Assembly: GCA_014382585.1 (NCBI GenBank)
Contig: JACNJL010000046.1
Location: forward strand, 1-40,032
Length of the DNA stretch: 40,032 bases
Direction of reading: 5' to 3'
Source: Limisphaerales bacterium
Lineage (GTDB): Bacteria; Verrucomicrobiota; Verrucomicrobiia; Limisphaerales; UBA1100
Shown here: positions 15,545 through 24,560 of the stretch, in pieces
Position numbering within the stretch: position 1 is the stretch's first letter
How the letters are laid out: the number at the start of each line of letters is the position of its first letter
Made by a program: the position numbers and the translations under genes
Notes under the pieces: generated by a model
Database searches by the model: none
What the model was told of the DNA's origin: nothing
The model's input: the letters and a program-made list of their open reading frames with translations, nothing else

Positions 15545-16933
15545 ATGCTACATTTCACTGACAACTCGACCTGCCGCCGGAATTTCCTTTCCGTGGGTAG
15601 CCTTGCGCTCGGGGGATTGGCGTTGCCGGAGTTTTTGCAGGCGCAGGATGCCTTGCAAAAACTCGGCGGTGTGGCGAAGGATAAAACCGTGGTCTTCCTC
15701 TTTATGCACGGCGGGCCATCGCAGACGGAGACGTTTGATCCGAAAATGGGCGCGCCCTCGGGCATTCGCAGTATGACCGGCGAAATCCCCACGCGCATTC
15801 CGGGGGTCACGTTTGGGTCCACGTTTGAAAAGCTTGCCCAGCTCAACGACAAATTTTCCATTGTACGATCCTTCACCACCGGAAGTGGGGCGCATGACTC
15901 CAAGCCCATCGTCAGCAAATTTTCGAAGGACGCCCACGTCGGCTCGCATTACACTCGCGTGGCTGGGGCAAGCCATCCGGAAACGGGTATGCCCCGCAAC
16001 ATTTGGCTCCATCCGCAGGCCGTGGATACGAACGCGGCGGATCCCATTATGTCGCTGGGCAAATTTAATGTCACCGGACCGCTGGGGCCTGCGCACGCGC
16101 CCTTTCAGCCAAGCGGCAAGGGAGACGCCCGCGCCGACATGCAGCTGACGGTGGATCCCAACCGGCTCGGAGACCGGAAGACATTGCTCGCCAGCCTCAA
16201 CCAGTTCCGGCGCTCGGTAGAAAGCGGCGAGGCGACGGCGGGGTTGGACAAATTTCAAAGCCAAGCCTTTGAGACGTTAACCGGCGGCGTGTCAGACGCG
16301 TTTGACATCGCAAAAGAAGATCCAAACGTGCTGGCGCGATACGACACCTCCACGCTAATGAACGTGGAGCGCATCAGCAAACGCTGGAACAATCGCAAAC
16401 GATATCAAAACCACGTGAACAATCTCGGCAAGCTCATGCTGATGGCGCGGCGGTTGGCCGAGCGCGGCGCGGGCTTTGTAACCGTGACTACTGATTTCGT
16501 TTGGGACATGCACGCGGACAGCAACAACGCGACGATGACCGAAGGCATGGGCTACGTGGGCACGCCGTTTGATCACGCAGTGAGTGCCTTCATCGAGGAC
16601 GTGGAAGCGCGCGGATTGCGCGACAAAATTCTGCTCGTCTGCTGCGGCGAGATGGGGCGTACGCCTAAAGTGAACGCCAAAGGCGGCCGCAATCATTGGG
16701 CCGGCAGCGCGCCGCTTTTGCTTTACGGTGGCGGCCTGAAGATGGGGCAAGTGATCGGCGCTTCCACCAAAGACGGCGGCGAACCGGCCAGCGATCGCGT
16801 GACCATCCCCAACCTTTACGCCACGCTGATGGAGCAACTGCTCGACACCGGCGCCGTCCGCGCAATGGCCGGCATCCCCAAAGAAGTCAACGACGTCATC
16901 AACGGCGCCGCGCCGATTCGGCAGTTGATGTGA
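15545..16933 (+). CDS. DUF1501 protein, third copy, divergent subgroup
   Basis: A 462-residue DUF1501 protein. The start at ATG 15545 gives MLHFTDNSTCRRNFLSVGS followed by a hydrophobic stretch, a Tat-type signal. Family blocks are present: FLFMHGGPSQTETFDPKMG, SGIRSMTGEIPTRIPGV, RNIWLHPQ, then CCGEMGRTPKVNAKGGRNHW. It belongs to a different subgroup from the tandem pair: the metal-site region reads GGRNHWAG rather than GRDHHMKG. No DUF1549/DUF1553 partner gene lies beside it, which is unusual. A short stretch upstream (CCAATGACCAA near 15462) recalls the repeats flanking the four-helix cassette. Confidence 0.9.
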   Translation: MLHFTDNSTCRRNFLSVGSLALGGLALPEFLQAQDALQKLGGVAKDKTVVFLFMHGGPSQTETFDPKMGAPSGIRSMTGEIPTRIPGVTFGSTFEKLAQLNDKFSIVRSFTTGSGAHDSKPIVSKFSKDAHVGSHYTRVAGASHPETGMPRNIWLHPQAVDTNAADPIMSLGKFNVTGPLGPAHAPFQPSGKGDARADMQLTVDPNRLGDRKTLLASLNQFRRSVESGEATAGLDKFQSQAFETLTGGVSDAFDIAKEDPNVLARYDTSTLMNVERISKRWNNRKRYQNHVNNLGKLMLMARRLAERGAGFVTVTTDFVWDMHADSNNATMTEGMGYVGTPFDHAVSAFIEDVEARGLRDKILLVCCGEMGRTPKVNAKGGRNHWAGSAPLLLYGGGLKMGQVIGASTKDGGEPASDRVTIPNLYATLMEQLLDTGAVRAMAGIPKEVNDVINGAAPIRQLM

Positions 16934-17011
16934 TCTGCTGCCGGCATCTTATCTAAATGAACAAGGCAGAAGACGGTGCGGATTCAACAATCCGATTTGA
17001 TCAATGAAATT

Positions 17012-17527
17012 TTACTTATTGTTTTTCTTGACACCAAATTTGACTGGAGGCTTTATGTTCGGCCAAACTTGAAATTTTTTGTATTTCTTGATCCAGCCAG
17101 CACTCATTTTTGCTTGACCAATTATAACACCCCCGGTTTTTTTATCATTAAATTTTTCAAATGAAAAAGTGTAAACCAAATTAACCTCTTCTTTTTCAAG
17201 GTCCGGAAGACGAACAGCCATATATATTGGATCCCCCTTCGCGTTCTTCATATCTCCTTTTGGAGAATAATAAAAATACTTGTAAGATACAAATACTGGC
17301 TTCTTGCCTCGAAAAATCCCATCGGGTCTGAGCCCTAAATACTCAAACGTATTTGGAAGAGGCTTTCCATTCTTTAAATAATTATGATCATAGACAATTG
17401 CGACTCGATTCATTGCAGCCCAAATTGCCATATCATCATTGGACAGCCTAGTTAGAGTTCCTTGCTTGCCGCAACCCCAAACTGCCACCAAAAAAACCCC
17501 AGCTAAAAAATATAATTTTATTTTCAT
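17012..17527 (-). CDS. Lipoprotein of unknown function, in AT-rich island
   Basis: A 171-residue lipoprotein: signal MKIKLYFLAGVFLVAVWGC with the Cys of the lipobox at residue 19. The mature part (MAIWAAMNRVAIVYDHNYLKN, FVSYKYFYYSPKGDM, FSFEKFNDKKTGGVIIG) is Lys/Tyr-rich with no motif I recognise. The gene is clearly AT-richer than its neighbours, with many ATA/AAA codons. It starts 8 bases after the stop of the upstream caspase-like gene, so the two are probably co-transcribed, and they may work together. Confidence 0.75.
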   Translation of the reverse strand: MKIKLYFLAGVFLVAVWGCGKQGTLTRLSNDDMAIWAAMNRVAIVYDHNYLKNGKPLPNTFEYLGLRPDGIFRGKKPVFVSYKYFYYSPKGDMKNAKGDPIYMAVRLPDLEKEEVNLVYTFSFEKFNDKKTGGVIIGQAKMSAGWIKKYKKFQVWPNIKPPVKFGVKKNNK

Positions 17528-17535
17528 TTACTTTC

Positions 17536-18777
17536 CTAGTCCAATGGTTTTGCCGCTTTATCAAAAAGTCCTTTCCAAGTTCCCCACCAACCTATTCCAC
17601 GGGGCCCAGATGCTGATGACAACATTCCATCACTCCCGTAATATGTGCCATTTTCTGAAACCAACGAACTCCACGGTTGATAATCTGCGTAGCAAAAATA
17701 TGACAACAAAAACCCATACCGCGCAAGACCTTGTTCACCGTTGCCGGGATCCACGATAACAGGATTAAAATTTACAGGAGTCTTTGCGGTATCTTCATTT
17801 TCATCATCCCACTGAAATGCCCCATTCATTTCATATGTGTCATCGACCCAAAACCACCCTAAATTATATTTAACCGTACCGTGTCCGAACATCATTAGGC
17901 CCCACACATCATCCTCCATAGTGGCTCGATTGTAATATTTAGCTACATTATCACCATCTTCAATTCTAAACAACTCAACGGCAAACCCATTTTCCATTGC
18001 CGCATCTGCAAGCTTTGTGTACCATAACAACATATGCGTTTTCGCTAACGTACTGGCACCCCCTGATGCTATCACAACTGTATTCGGCACTGAATAAATT
18101 GTGTCAATTACAATATCATCATCAGAATTGACACCATTTCCATTTTCGTCAAGCAGCCACAAATGTGAGTCTCTGGAATCCAGACGTGTGAATTTTGCAG
18201 CACCTTCAATTGTCGCACCAGTTCCAGACCGAATTAGTGCCCGGTTTTTTGATTTGTCACGAAATCCCTCAACCCATTCCCAAGGAGGCCCCTCAACCAT
18301 ACCCCCATCGGTATCATCCACATCACCCGGTTCCCCTTCAGGGTCATCATTAGGGCCATTAAGCCCACTTAAAAACAACTCAAATATCCACCGCAACTCC
18401 CAATCTTCCCAATCAAACTGTTCGAATTCTTCCATACCAATAAGTTCAGACCAATTCTGAAAAACAGAATTGCCAGACAATGCTGCCACGGCGGGAATGA
18501 AATCACCTGGATAATTTTGCCCCATCCATTCTTCAAATTCGTATATGTTGATGGTTGAGAATCTGTACTCAAACCACTCAAACTCATTGCTCACTACTTC
18601 GAGAACTGGGTCATTTTGGTAAAGGTAATTCGTGTCACCGATAAATTCCCCAACAATCCGAAACGCCTCCATCTGCCACGCTTCTTCAACAAAGGAACCC
18701 TCTTGGGCGTAAGTTTTTTGAGGCTGAAAAAACATTGTCACGAGAGCGACGACTATAATTGTCATAATATTTTTCAT
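17536..18777 (-). CDS. Secreted protein with predicted caspase-fold (clan CD-like) peptidase domain
   Basis: A 413-residue exported protein (signal MKNIMTIIVVALVTMFFQPQ, then KTYAQEG). The C-terminal part follows the caspase-hemoglobinase order: strand TVVIASGGA, helix LWYTKLADAAMENG, strand AVELFRIEDG, helix, hydrophobic strand ending in His-Gly (VWGLMMFGHGT, His299-Gly300), then a hydrophobic strand ending in Cys (YGFLLSYFCYAD, Cys362). This His-Gly plus Cys pair is what clan CD peptidases (caspases, gingipains, CHAT) use. The first 170 residues are acidic, Trp/Phe-rich and without recognised motif, ending in an Asp/Gly linker (DDPEGEPGDVDDTDGG). ATG 18777 was preferred over an upstream ATG since it begins the signal. 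I call the fold from motif spacing only. AT-rich composition suggests acquisition. Confidence 0.55.
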   Translation of the reverse strand: MKNIMTIIVVALVTMFFQPQKTYAQEGSFVEEAWQMEAFRIVGEFIGDTNYLYQNDPVLEVVSNEFEWFEYRFSTINIYEFEEWMGQNYPGDFIPAVAALSGNSVFQNWSELIGMEEFEQFDWEDWELRWIFELFLSGLNGPNDDPEGEPGDVDDTDGGMVEGPPWEWVEGFRDKSKNRALIRSGTGATIEGAAKFTRLDSRDSHLWLLDENGNGVNSDDDIVIDTIYSVPNTVVIASGGASTLAKTHMLLWYTKLADAAMENGFAVELFRIEDGDNVAKYYNRATMEDDVWGLMMFGHGTVKYNLGWFWVDDTYEMNGAFQWDDENEDTAKTPVNFNPVIVDPGNGEQGLARYGFLLSYFCYADYQPWSSLVSENGTYYGSDGMLSSASGPRGIGWWGTWKGLFDKAAKPLD

Positions 18778-18961
18778 ATTATTTTTGTTTGATGTCTTTC
18801 CTGAAGGTAAATTCGATTTTACACATTGCCGAACAAAAAGACTTGCCTTTTGTGTCATAGAAGCTTTTTGGGGGTCATATGTACATTAAGACTTCGATTT
18901 CTAGATTATTGTACGCCCATCCGCGCCCTCGGCAAGATCCAACAGACAATTTGTGTTGAAA

Positions 18962-19147
18962 TTAGTGTCGAGGGCGATTTGCCTGCTGGGGGGAGGCTCC
19001 GGCATCGATGAGGTTTAAACCTTTCGCGATGAATTCCCTGCGCTCTTCGGGAGATTGCGGGTTGGCAAGTCGACGCGCCTTGGCGGCCAGACGTGAGCCT
19101 GAAGTCTCATCCGGGTATTCGGCAGTTTGGGTTTTGGCCTTTTTCAT
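18962..19147 (-). CDS. Small hypothetical protein (61 residues)
   Basis: A short charged protein starting at an internal ATG (19147): MKKAKTQTAEYPDETSGSRL, then AAKARRLANPQSPEERREFI and AKGLNLIDAG. The pattern of a Lys/Arg-rich helix, a P-E-E-R-R turn and a second helix recurs in small PVC proteins of unknown function; some sit beside toxin genes, so an antitoxin-like role is possible but unsupported here. The reading frame stays open upstream to 19390, but that part has no coding look. It lies at the edge of the AT-rich island, transcribed in the same direction as the caspase-like gene, with about 180 bases between them in which I see nothing else. Confidence 0.5.
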   Translation of the reverse strand: MKKAKTQTAEYPDETSGSRLAAKARRLANPQSPEERREFIAKGLNLIDAGASPQQANRPRH

Positions 19148-19205
19148 CGTTCTCGCTGTAGATTCACCTTCGATCTTTTTGCCTGAAAAGTCAAATGGGG
19201 ACAAC

Positions 19206-19227
19206 GTGCTGCCCGCAGCACATTTTT
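19206..19227 (+). terminator. Terminator-like hairpin
   Basis: GTGCTG (19206-19211) and CAGCAC (19216-19221) form a tight stem with loop CCCG, followed by TTTTT at 19223-19227. No plus-strand gene lies just upstream, so it may limit an antisense or read-through transcript. The remainder of 19228-19401, upstream of the MscS gene, shows only an AT-rich stretch and no clear promoter. Confidence 0.3.
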
Positions 19228-19401
19228 GCGTGAATACTTCGGCGGGTTGCTCTGTCACACCTGCAAGTTTCAAACCCATAAAACTGGCGTTTTTTATTGC
19301 AAAAAGCGGCTTTTTGGGCCATTTTACGCAAGTTTTAAAGGAGGTTTGTTTCCTGTGAATGCCGACGGAACAGGTGTGTTCCGGCGGCACAGTGGTATTT
19401 T

Positions 19402-20910
19402 ATGAATTTTGTGTCCCGCATTTGGCTGCCTTCGGCGGTGTTTGTGGCGTTTCTTTTGGCGCTGCTCAACCGTGAGGGCTTGTATAAAGACTTTGTCGAA
19501 AACGGCAGGTTTGTGTCGGAGGGGTTGTTTACTCACGGCGTGCAAATCGGCGCGTGGATCTCGGCGGCGTTTTTGGTGAACCGGTTGATCACGGTTTTTT
19601 TCTGGGATGGTTTCATCGGCGCGTTGTCGGAACGGCGGATTCCGCGTTTGCCAAAGGACGTGACGGGGATTGTGATTTTCTCTATCGCGGGTCTTGCGAT
19701 TGCGTCCACAGTGTTTCATCAGGACACCACAAAAATTATCGCCGCCTCGGGCGCGGTGAGCATTGTGGTGGGGCTGGCGTTGCGCACGGTGATTCTCGAT
19801 TTGTTTATGGGCTTGGCCATTCACGTGGATCGGCCGTTCAAAATGGGCGACTGGATTATGGTGCATCAAAACCGCGTGGAGACGCACATCGTCGCGGAGA
19901 TTATCGAGATCAACTGGCGCACCACACGGCTGCGCACCACGGCGAATAATATGGTGGTGGTGCCCAACAGCAAACTGGGCGAAACGATTGTGACCAATTA
20001 TATGGAGCCCACGCCGCATTTCCGGATGGAGCTGGATTTCGTGATCGATTTCGAAGTGCCCGTCGAGCGGGCCACGCGAGTGTTGACCGGAGGCATCCGC
20101 GCCGCGTGCGCGCACGAAGGTATTCTCGCCAAGCCGGAACCGGAAGTGCGGATGAAGGAATCTTCGCTTAACGGGATGGTGTACGAGGTGCGTTATTTCA
20201 TTTTACCCCGCCACATTTCCCCCAATGAATCGCGGCATGAAGTGAACCGAACGGTGCTTGAACATTTGGTGCATTCAGGTATCATGCCAGCGCACTCGAA
20301 GGAGGAGGTGACCTTGACGCGCGGGAAACAGCGAACGCTGGATGCGTCGCTGGATGAGGACTTGTACCAACTGCTCACGCGCACGGAATTGTTCCGCAGC
20401 CTGAGCGCGGGCGAATTCGCGAAGGTGTTTCCCCAAATGCACAAGCGCACGCTCGCGGAAGGCGAGGCGCTGTACGCGCAAGGCGATGCGGGCGATTCAC
20501 TCTTCGTGTGCCTTGAAGGATTGCTGGAGCAGTTTGTGGATGGCCCGAAGGAGCGGGTAAAAGTGGACACGTTGCGAGCCGGCCAACATTTTGGCATCGC
20601 CTCGGTGCTGGACGGCACGGCGCGGGCCACCACGGTGGAAGCGGGCACGGAGGTTTTGGTTTATGAAATCGGAAGGGACGCGTTCGCGCCGTTGTTGAAA
20701 AATCACGACGAGTTTCGGGCGCTGCTGGAGGAGGGCGCGAAACAAGCAGCAGACCAAATTCAGAAAAAGCAGGGGGCGGCGCAACGCGCCAAACAATCGA
20801 AGGCGAAGGGGGAAAAGAAAACGGCGATGCAAAAGGTGATGCAATCGTTTTTCCCGGGCTTCACAAAGTCAGATAAAAACAAGGCGGATGATGGGGATGA
20901 ACAAACATAA
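19402..20910 (+). CDS. MscS-type mechanosensitive channel fused to cyclic-nucleotide-binding-like domain
   Basis: A 502-residue inner-membrane protein. Hydrophobic segments near residues 5-24, 43-66, 86-107 and 110-140 form the membrane part; the last is the MscS pore helix and beta domain (KIIAASGAVSIVVGLALRTV, HVDRPFKMGDWIMV, VVVPNSKLGETIVTNY). A C-terminal cyclic-nucleotide-binding fold covers about 330-440 (LFRSLSAGEFAKVF, GDAGDSLFVCLEGLL, ARATTVEAG). Its phosphate-binding cassette keeps the Arg (ARATTV) but has Ile where the ribose-contacting Glu normally sits (GIASVL), so ligand binding is uncertain. The Lys/Gln-rich tail is cytoplasmic. It overlaps the next gene, so this channel and a secretin are co-translated. 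Confidence 0.9.
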   Translation: MNFVSRIWLPSAVFVAFLLALLNREGLYKDFVENGRFVSEGLFTHGVQIGAWISAAFLVNRLITVFFWDGFIGALSERRIPRLPKDVTGIVIFSIAGLAIASTVFHQDTTKIIAASGAVSIVVGLALRTVILDLFMGLAIHVDRPFKMGDWIMVHQNRVETHIVAEIIEINWRTTRLRTTANNMVVVPNSKLGETIVTNYMEPTPHFRMELDFVIDFEVPVERATRVLTGGIRAACAHEGILAKPEPEVRMKESSLNGMVYEVRYFILPRHISPNESRHEVNRTVLEHLVHSGIMPAHSKEEVTLTRGKQRTLDASLDEDLYQLLTRTELFRSLSAGEFAKVFPQMHKRTLAEGEALYAQGDAGDSLFVCLEGLLEQFVDGPKERVKVDTLRAGQHFGIASVLDGTARATTVEAGTEVLVYEIGRDAFAPLLKNHDEFRALLEEGAKQAADQIQKKQGAAQRAKQSKAKGEKKTAMQKVMQSFFPGFTKSDKNKADDGDEQT

Positions 20911-23011
20911 TATTCGGTTAATGGCAGCGCTGTGGGTGGCGCTCGCCGGAACACTTTTGGCGCAACCCTTGCCGGGCACCGGCCCCACACGCAGCCGCAT
21001 TAAACCGTGGCTAAAAAATGCCCTCGGTGAATTGTCGGCACTCAAAACCACCAACGACGTGCAAGTGGTTTCCAGCCGCATCACGCTCAGCTACATCGAC
21101 CCCGTGCGTGCCACGCAATTGCTGGCGCTACACGGCTACACCATCGGCAAGGCAGATGCAGCGGTGGATCCAGCGAAACTGCCGGTGGTGATTTCGCTGC
21201 CGGGCACGACCTTTCACGAAACCATTCCCAAACCGGAAGAGAAGTTTCCACAAACGGAAACCGATCCAATGAACGAGCTCATCGTGTTTCACGATGAAAA
21301 CGAACCGGCCCAACTGAGCCGTTTGTTGGATTTGTTGAAACGCGAGGTGGACAAGCCCGCAAAACAAATCATCATCGAGGCCATGATTTTGGAAATCTCA
21401 TCCACCGCACTAGAGGAAATGGGCGTGAAATGGTCGCGTTCAGGCAACCCCTCCGGCAGCGGATTTACCGATAAAACCAGCACACTCACTTTCGGTACGC
21501 TGAAATATCCCAGCACCGACGAAGCACTCAACCTCGCCACCGCCGGTGTGTTCCACGGACTCAACGCACAAGTGAAAGCGCTTGTGCGCGATGGCAAAGC
21601 CGAAGTGCTTTCGCGCCCGAGTGTGCTCGCGCTGAACAACCGGATGGCATTTATCAACGTGGCCAAGGAAATTCCTGTGGCGAATACGACGTACGCGCCG
21701 GGCAATAATTATCAGCGCACTTCGTTTGAAATGAAAAAGGCGGGTATCTCGCTCGCGGTGCGCCCGCGCGCCAGTGCCAATGGCGGCGAAGTAAGTATGC
21801 AAATTAACGCGATGGTGACCGCCCAGGTGCCCAACGAAGATGTAGAGGTGAAGCAAGGCGCCAACGTGGTGGCCAAATCGCCGACCATTTCCATCCGCGA
21901 AGTGAAGACCACCGCGCGTGTGTCTAATAACACCCCCTTCATCATCGGCGGCCTCATCGCGCGCGACAAACAAAGTAGCGTGGACAAAGTGCCGTTGCTT
22001 GGCGACCTTCCGCTGCTCGGCGGGCTGTTTCGCAGCAAACAGGAAAAAGCGGTGAAGCGCGAAGTCATCATCGTCCTCACGCCCACGGTGTTGCCCGAGG
22101 ATCAAGCCGCCGGCAAACACATGCCAAAGGACGAGGATTCCTTCGATAGCTTTGGCAATCAACTCTTCCGCGACGCCTATCGCATTCGTGCCGAAGACAC
22201 GTTTGACCTGAATTACCTCACCCAAAACCGCCAGCTCCAGCGCATGAAAGCCCTCGCCAGCCGCATTGTAGCCGGAAACGTGCAACTGCGCGGGCAGTAT
22301 CCGTACAACCATTTCATCGACCGCGCCGTGCCGGGTGAGGAAATTTTATGTTACCGGCAAATTTACGAAGTACTCAAGCGGCAGGATATGCAAGAGCAAC
22401 TGGCCGCCACAAAAATCATTTTCTTTGAGCCGGACAAAAACATCGAATCCGGCCATCGCGTGCGTTTTCTGGAGTCGTATCTGAAAGCCAACGCGCCGGA
22501 AGTGCTTACCGAAAAGGGCGGCCCCACAGCGGTGGCGATTTCGTTCACGATGCAGCGATTTTCCGACAGCGCGAAAACGATTTTTAATGAGCCCGTACCC
22601 AAACTTCAGCTCGTGGACTGCACCGATGAAGCGAATTGGGCGCGCCAACTTTGGACGCTCAATCAGCCCACGGAGGAAGGCCAGGAAAAATTCACGGTGT
22701 TGTTGCGTCACCAAAAAGATATCGAACGACTCAAGTACGCGGTACTGATGAAAAAAACCGTGGAATTAAACACCGAAAAACAAGTGCTCAGTCTGGGCAA
22801 CTTCACCCGTGGACGACTGCTGATGATGCCCCGCGTGAAGGAGGCGGACATCGAATTGGTGGACGGCGATGTGGCGCGCGCGTTCTTTTTCTCGGAGATG
22901 TATTATCAGGCGTTGCAGGTGGAAATGGAAAAAGACCTCGCGGCGTTCCGAAAAGTGATTGAAGACAAAAACCATTTGCAGCAGATGTTGAATCTCGGTC
23001 CACTCCGATAA
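20897..23011 (+). CDS. Secretin (GspD/PilQ-like) with long C-terminal extension
   Basis: About 704 residues, exported (MNKHNIRLMAALWVALAGTL signal). ATG 20897 was chosen over 20888 and 20891 because it starts at the signal; the choice changes three residues. The N-terminal part is a short N-domain (SYIDPVRATQLLALHGYTIG). The secretin domain spans about 155-400 with KQIIIEAMILEISSTALEEM, LSRPSVLALNNRMAFINVAK and the signature NNTPFIIGGLIARDKQSS, then VDKVPLLGDLPLLGGLFRS. Secretins multimerise into outer-membrane channels for type II/III secretion or pili. About 300 residues after the pore domain (403 onward) match nothing I recognise, unusually long for a secretin. No ATPase, pseudopilin or inner-membrane partner is present here. 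The 5' end overlaps the MscS-CNBD gene by 14 bases. Confidence 0.9.
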   Translation: MNKHNIRLMAALWVALAGTLLAQPLPGTGPTRSRIKPWLKNALGELSALKTTNDVQVVSSRITLSYIDPVRATQLLALHGYTIGKADAAVDPAKLPVVISLPGTTFHETIPKPEEKFPQTETDPMNELIVFHDENEPAQLSRLLDLLKREVDKPAKQIIIEAMILEISSTALEEMGVKWSRSGNPSGSGFTDKTSTLTFGTLKYPSTDEALNLATAGVFHGLNAQVKALVRDGKAEVLSRPSVLALNNRMAFINVAKEIPVANTTYAPGNNYQRTSFEMKKAGISLAVRPRASANGGEVSMQINAMVTAQVPNEDVEVKQGANVVAKSPTISIREVKTTARVSNNTPFIIGGLIARDKQSSVDKVPLLGDLPLLGGLFRSKQEKAVKREVIIVLTPTVLPEDQAAGKHMPKDEDSFDSFGNQLFRDAYRIRAEDTFDLNYLTQNRQLQRMKALASRIVAGNVQLRGQYPYNHFIDRAVPGEEILCYRQIYEVLKRQDMQEQLAATKIIFFEPDKNIESGHRVRFLESYLKANAPEVLTEKGGPTAVAISFTMQRFSDSAKTIFNEPVPKLQLVDCTDEANWARQLWTLNQPTEEGQEKFTVLLRHQKDIERLKYAVLMKKTVELNTEKQVLSLGNFTRGRLLMMPRVKEADIELVDGDVARAFFFSEMYYQALQVEMEKDLAAFRKVIEDKNHLQQMLNLGPLR

Positions 23012-23042
23012 CGTCTAACCCAGTCAAGGGGATACAGGTGAA

Positions 23043-24458
23043 ATGAAAACAAACCGCACCGAACTCGCAATCGGCGTCGCGCTCCTGTTCGGAGTTGCCA
23101 CACTGTTTATCGTCTCCAAACCCAAACCAGCGGAGCCCGCTCCTGCGCCGGAAAAAATCGCCGCCGCGCCCCAGCCCACTCCAGCTACGACCCCTCAGCC
23201 GGAGGCAGCTCCCGAACCCGAGCCGGCAGAACCCGCCGAAAGCGAAACGCCGAAACCGCCGGAAGATGAAGGTAGCGATGCCAAACCCGCCGAGGGCGAA
23301 GGCGGCGAACCCTCCGAAGAACCCGAAACGCCATCCGATCCGGTTTTAGCGTTGGTGGATAAAATCGAAAGCCCCGCAGGGAAAATCCGCGTGCTCGCTA
23401 ATCTCGCCGGCACGCTCGCCCAAACGGGCGATACCGAACGCGCGGTCATCATCCTTGCGCAGTCTCAAGCCATCGTGGATGAGATCGATGAAGCCACTTC
23501 GCTGGCGCCCGCGTTGAGCTATATGGCCGGCGCTCAAATTCGCCTCGGGCTCAAAGACGATGCCCGCGCCACCTTGGTCAAGGCCTTGGCCGCAGTCAAA
23601 AAAATCAAAGGCGTCGATGCCAAAGTACAAACGCTCAGCAAGCTCACGATCGCTCTCAACGAACTGGGCGATCACGAACAAATCCAAGCCGTGCTCGCTC
23701 AGTCGCTCGTATTGGCCAATGAAATTCAACAGCAAGCGCAAGCCGTGCTGCAACAATCGCTCACCCTCGTGGGTCGTATGCAAGACGGCGAAGGCAAAGC
23801 CACTGCGCTACAACAAATCGCCGCGGCAATGGCGCAGCCGGGGAACGCGCGGCAAGCGGAAGAAATTTTTGTGCAAGCGCTCACCATCGCCACGCAGATT
23901 GCCGATGCCGAAAAGAAAGCCACCGCGCTGGACAAGATCGCCAAATCATTCGAGCAAGCCGGACCGGGCGGGCAGTTCACCCAACTGCAATTCAGCATCG
24001 GCTGGATGTACTATGAAGGGAACAATTTGCCACGCGATTATGCGCGCGCCGCGGCGTGGTATCACAAGGCCGCCGAGCAAGGCCACGCGCAGGCGCAGGT
24101 GAACCTCGCCGTGATGTACACCGAAGGCGAAGGCGTCGCCGCCAACAAAGTGGAAGCGCTCAAGTGGTTTCGCCAAGCCGCTGAGCAGGGCTTCGCCGAA
24201 GGCCAAACTGCGCTGGGCGTGATGTACGCGCTCGGCCAAGGCGTGGAGGCGGATCTCGTGCAGGCCAATAAATGGCTCGCCCTCGCCGCCGCCCAAGGCG
24301 ATGCCGACGCCCAAGTGGCACACACAGAACTTGCCACCAAACTTTCACCCGCGCAATTGGCGAAGTCCAAAAAACTCACCGAACAATGGCAAGCGCAACG
24401 CGTGCCCGCACCAAAGCCCGTTCCCGCTCCTGAGCCCCAAGCGCCGAAGCCGGATTGA
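23043..24458 (+). CDS. Membrane-anchored Sel1/TPR-like repeat protein
   Basis: A 471-residue protein with one N-terminal membrane segment (AIGVALLFGVATLFIVS), a long Pro/Glu/Ala linker to about residue 100, then helical repeats. The middle section has TPR-like units (TGDTERAVIILAQSQAIVDE, GLKDDARATLVKALAAVKK). The end has Sel1-like repeats with the hallmark A-x-x-W-x-x-K-A-A-E-Q-G-H-A-x-A (AAAWYHKAAEQGHAQAQ, ALKWFRQAAEQGFAEGQ, ANKWLALAAAQGDADAQ). Such repeats bind partner proteins, so this may be a periplasmic adaptor. It starts 31 bases after the secretin gene with a purine-rich leader, as if one operon. Confidence 0.88.
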   Translation: MKTNRTELAIGVALLFGVATLFIVSKPKPAEPAPAPEKIAAAPQPTPATTPQPEAAPEPEPAEPAESETPKPPEDEGSDAKPAEGEGGEPSEEPETPSDPVLALVDKIESPAGKIRVLANLAGTLAQTGDTERAVIILAQSQAIVDEIDEATSLAPALSYMAGAQIRLGLKDDARATLVKALAAVKKIKGVDAKVQTLSKLTIALNELGDHEQIQAVLAQSLVLANEIQQQAQAVLQQSLTLVGRMQDGEGKATALQQIAAAMAQPGNARQAEEIFVQALTIATQIADAEKKATALDKIAKSFEQAGPGGQFTQLQFSIGWMYYEGNNLPRDYARAAAWYHKAAEQGHAQAQVNLAVMYTEGEGVAANKVEALKWFRQAAEQGFAEGQTALGVMYALGQGVEADLVQANKWLALAAAQGDADAQVAHTELATKLSPAQLAKSKKLTEQWQAQRVPAPKPVPAPEPQAPKPD

Positions 24459-24519
24459 TTTGAATCGCCCTGTCGGTCCAAAAAACATTTCCCAGCTTAT
24501 TCCCTGCCGGTGAATAACC

Positions 24520-24549
24520 TTGATTTACTCACTTTCTCCTGTTAATAAT
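24520..24549 (+). promoter_or_regulatory. Candidate promoter for ftsB-like gene
   Basis: TTGATT at 24520-24525 and AATAAT at 24544-24549 are separated by 18 bases and lie 11 bases before the ATG at 24561. The match to a sigma-70-type promoter is fair. The transcript would have a very short leader. Confidence 0.33.
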
Positions 24550-24560
24550 CCCTCTTTCGC

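Noticed and set aside
19148-19390. N-terminal extension of the small gene at 18962
   Set aside because: The segment shows no coding look, includes a hairpin, and lacks similarity to the short core.
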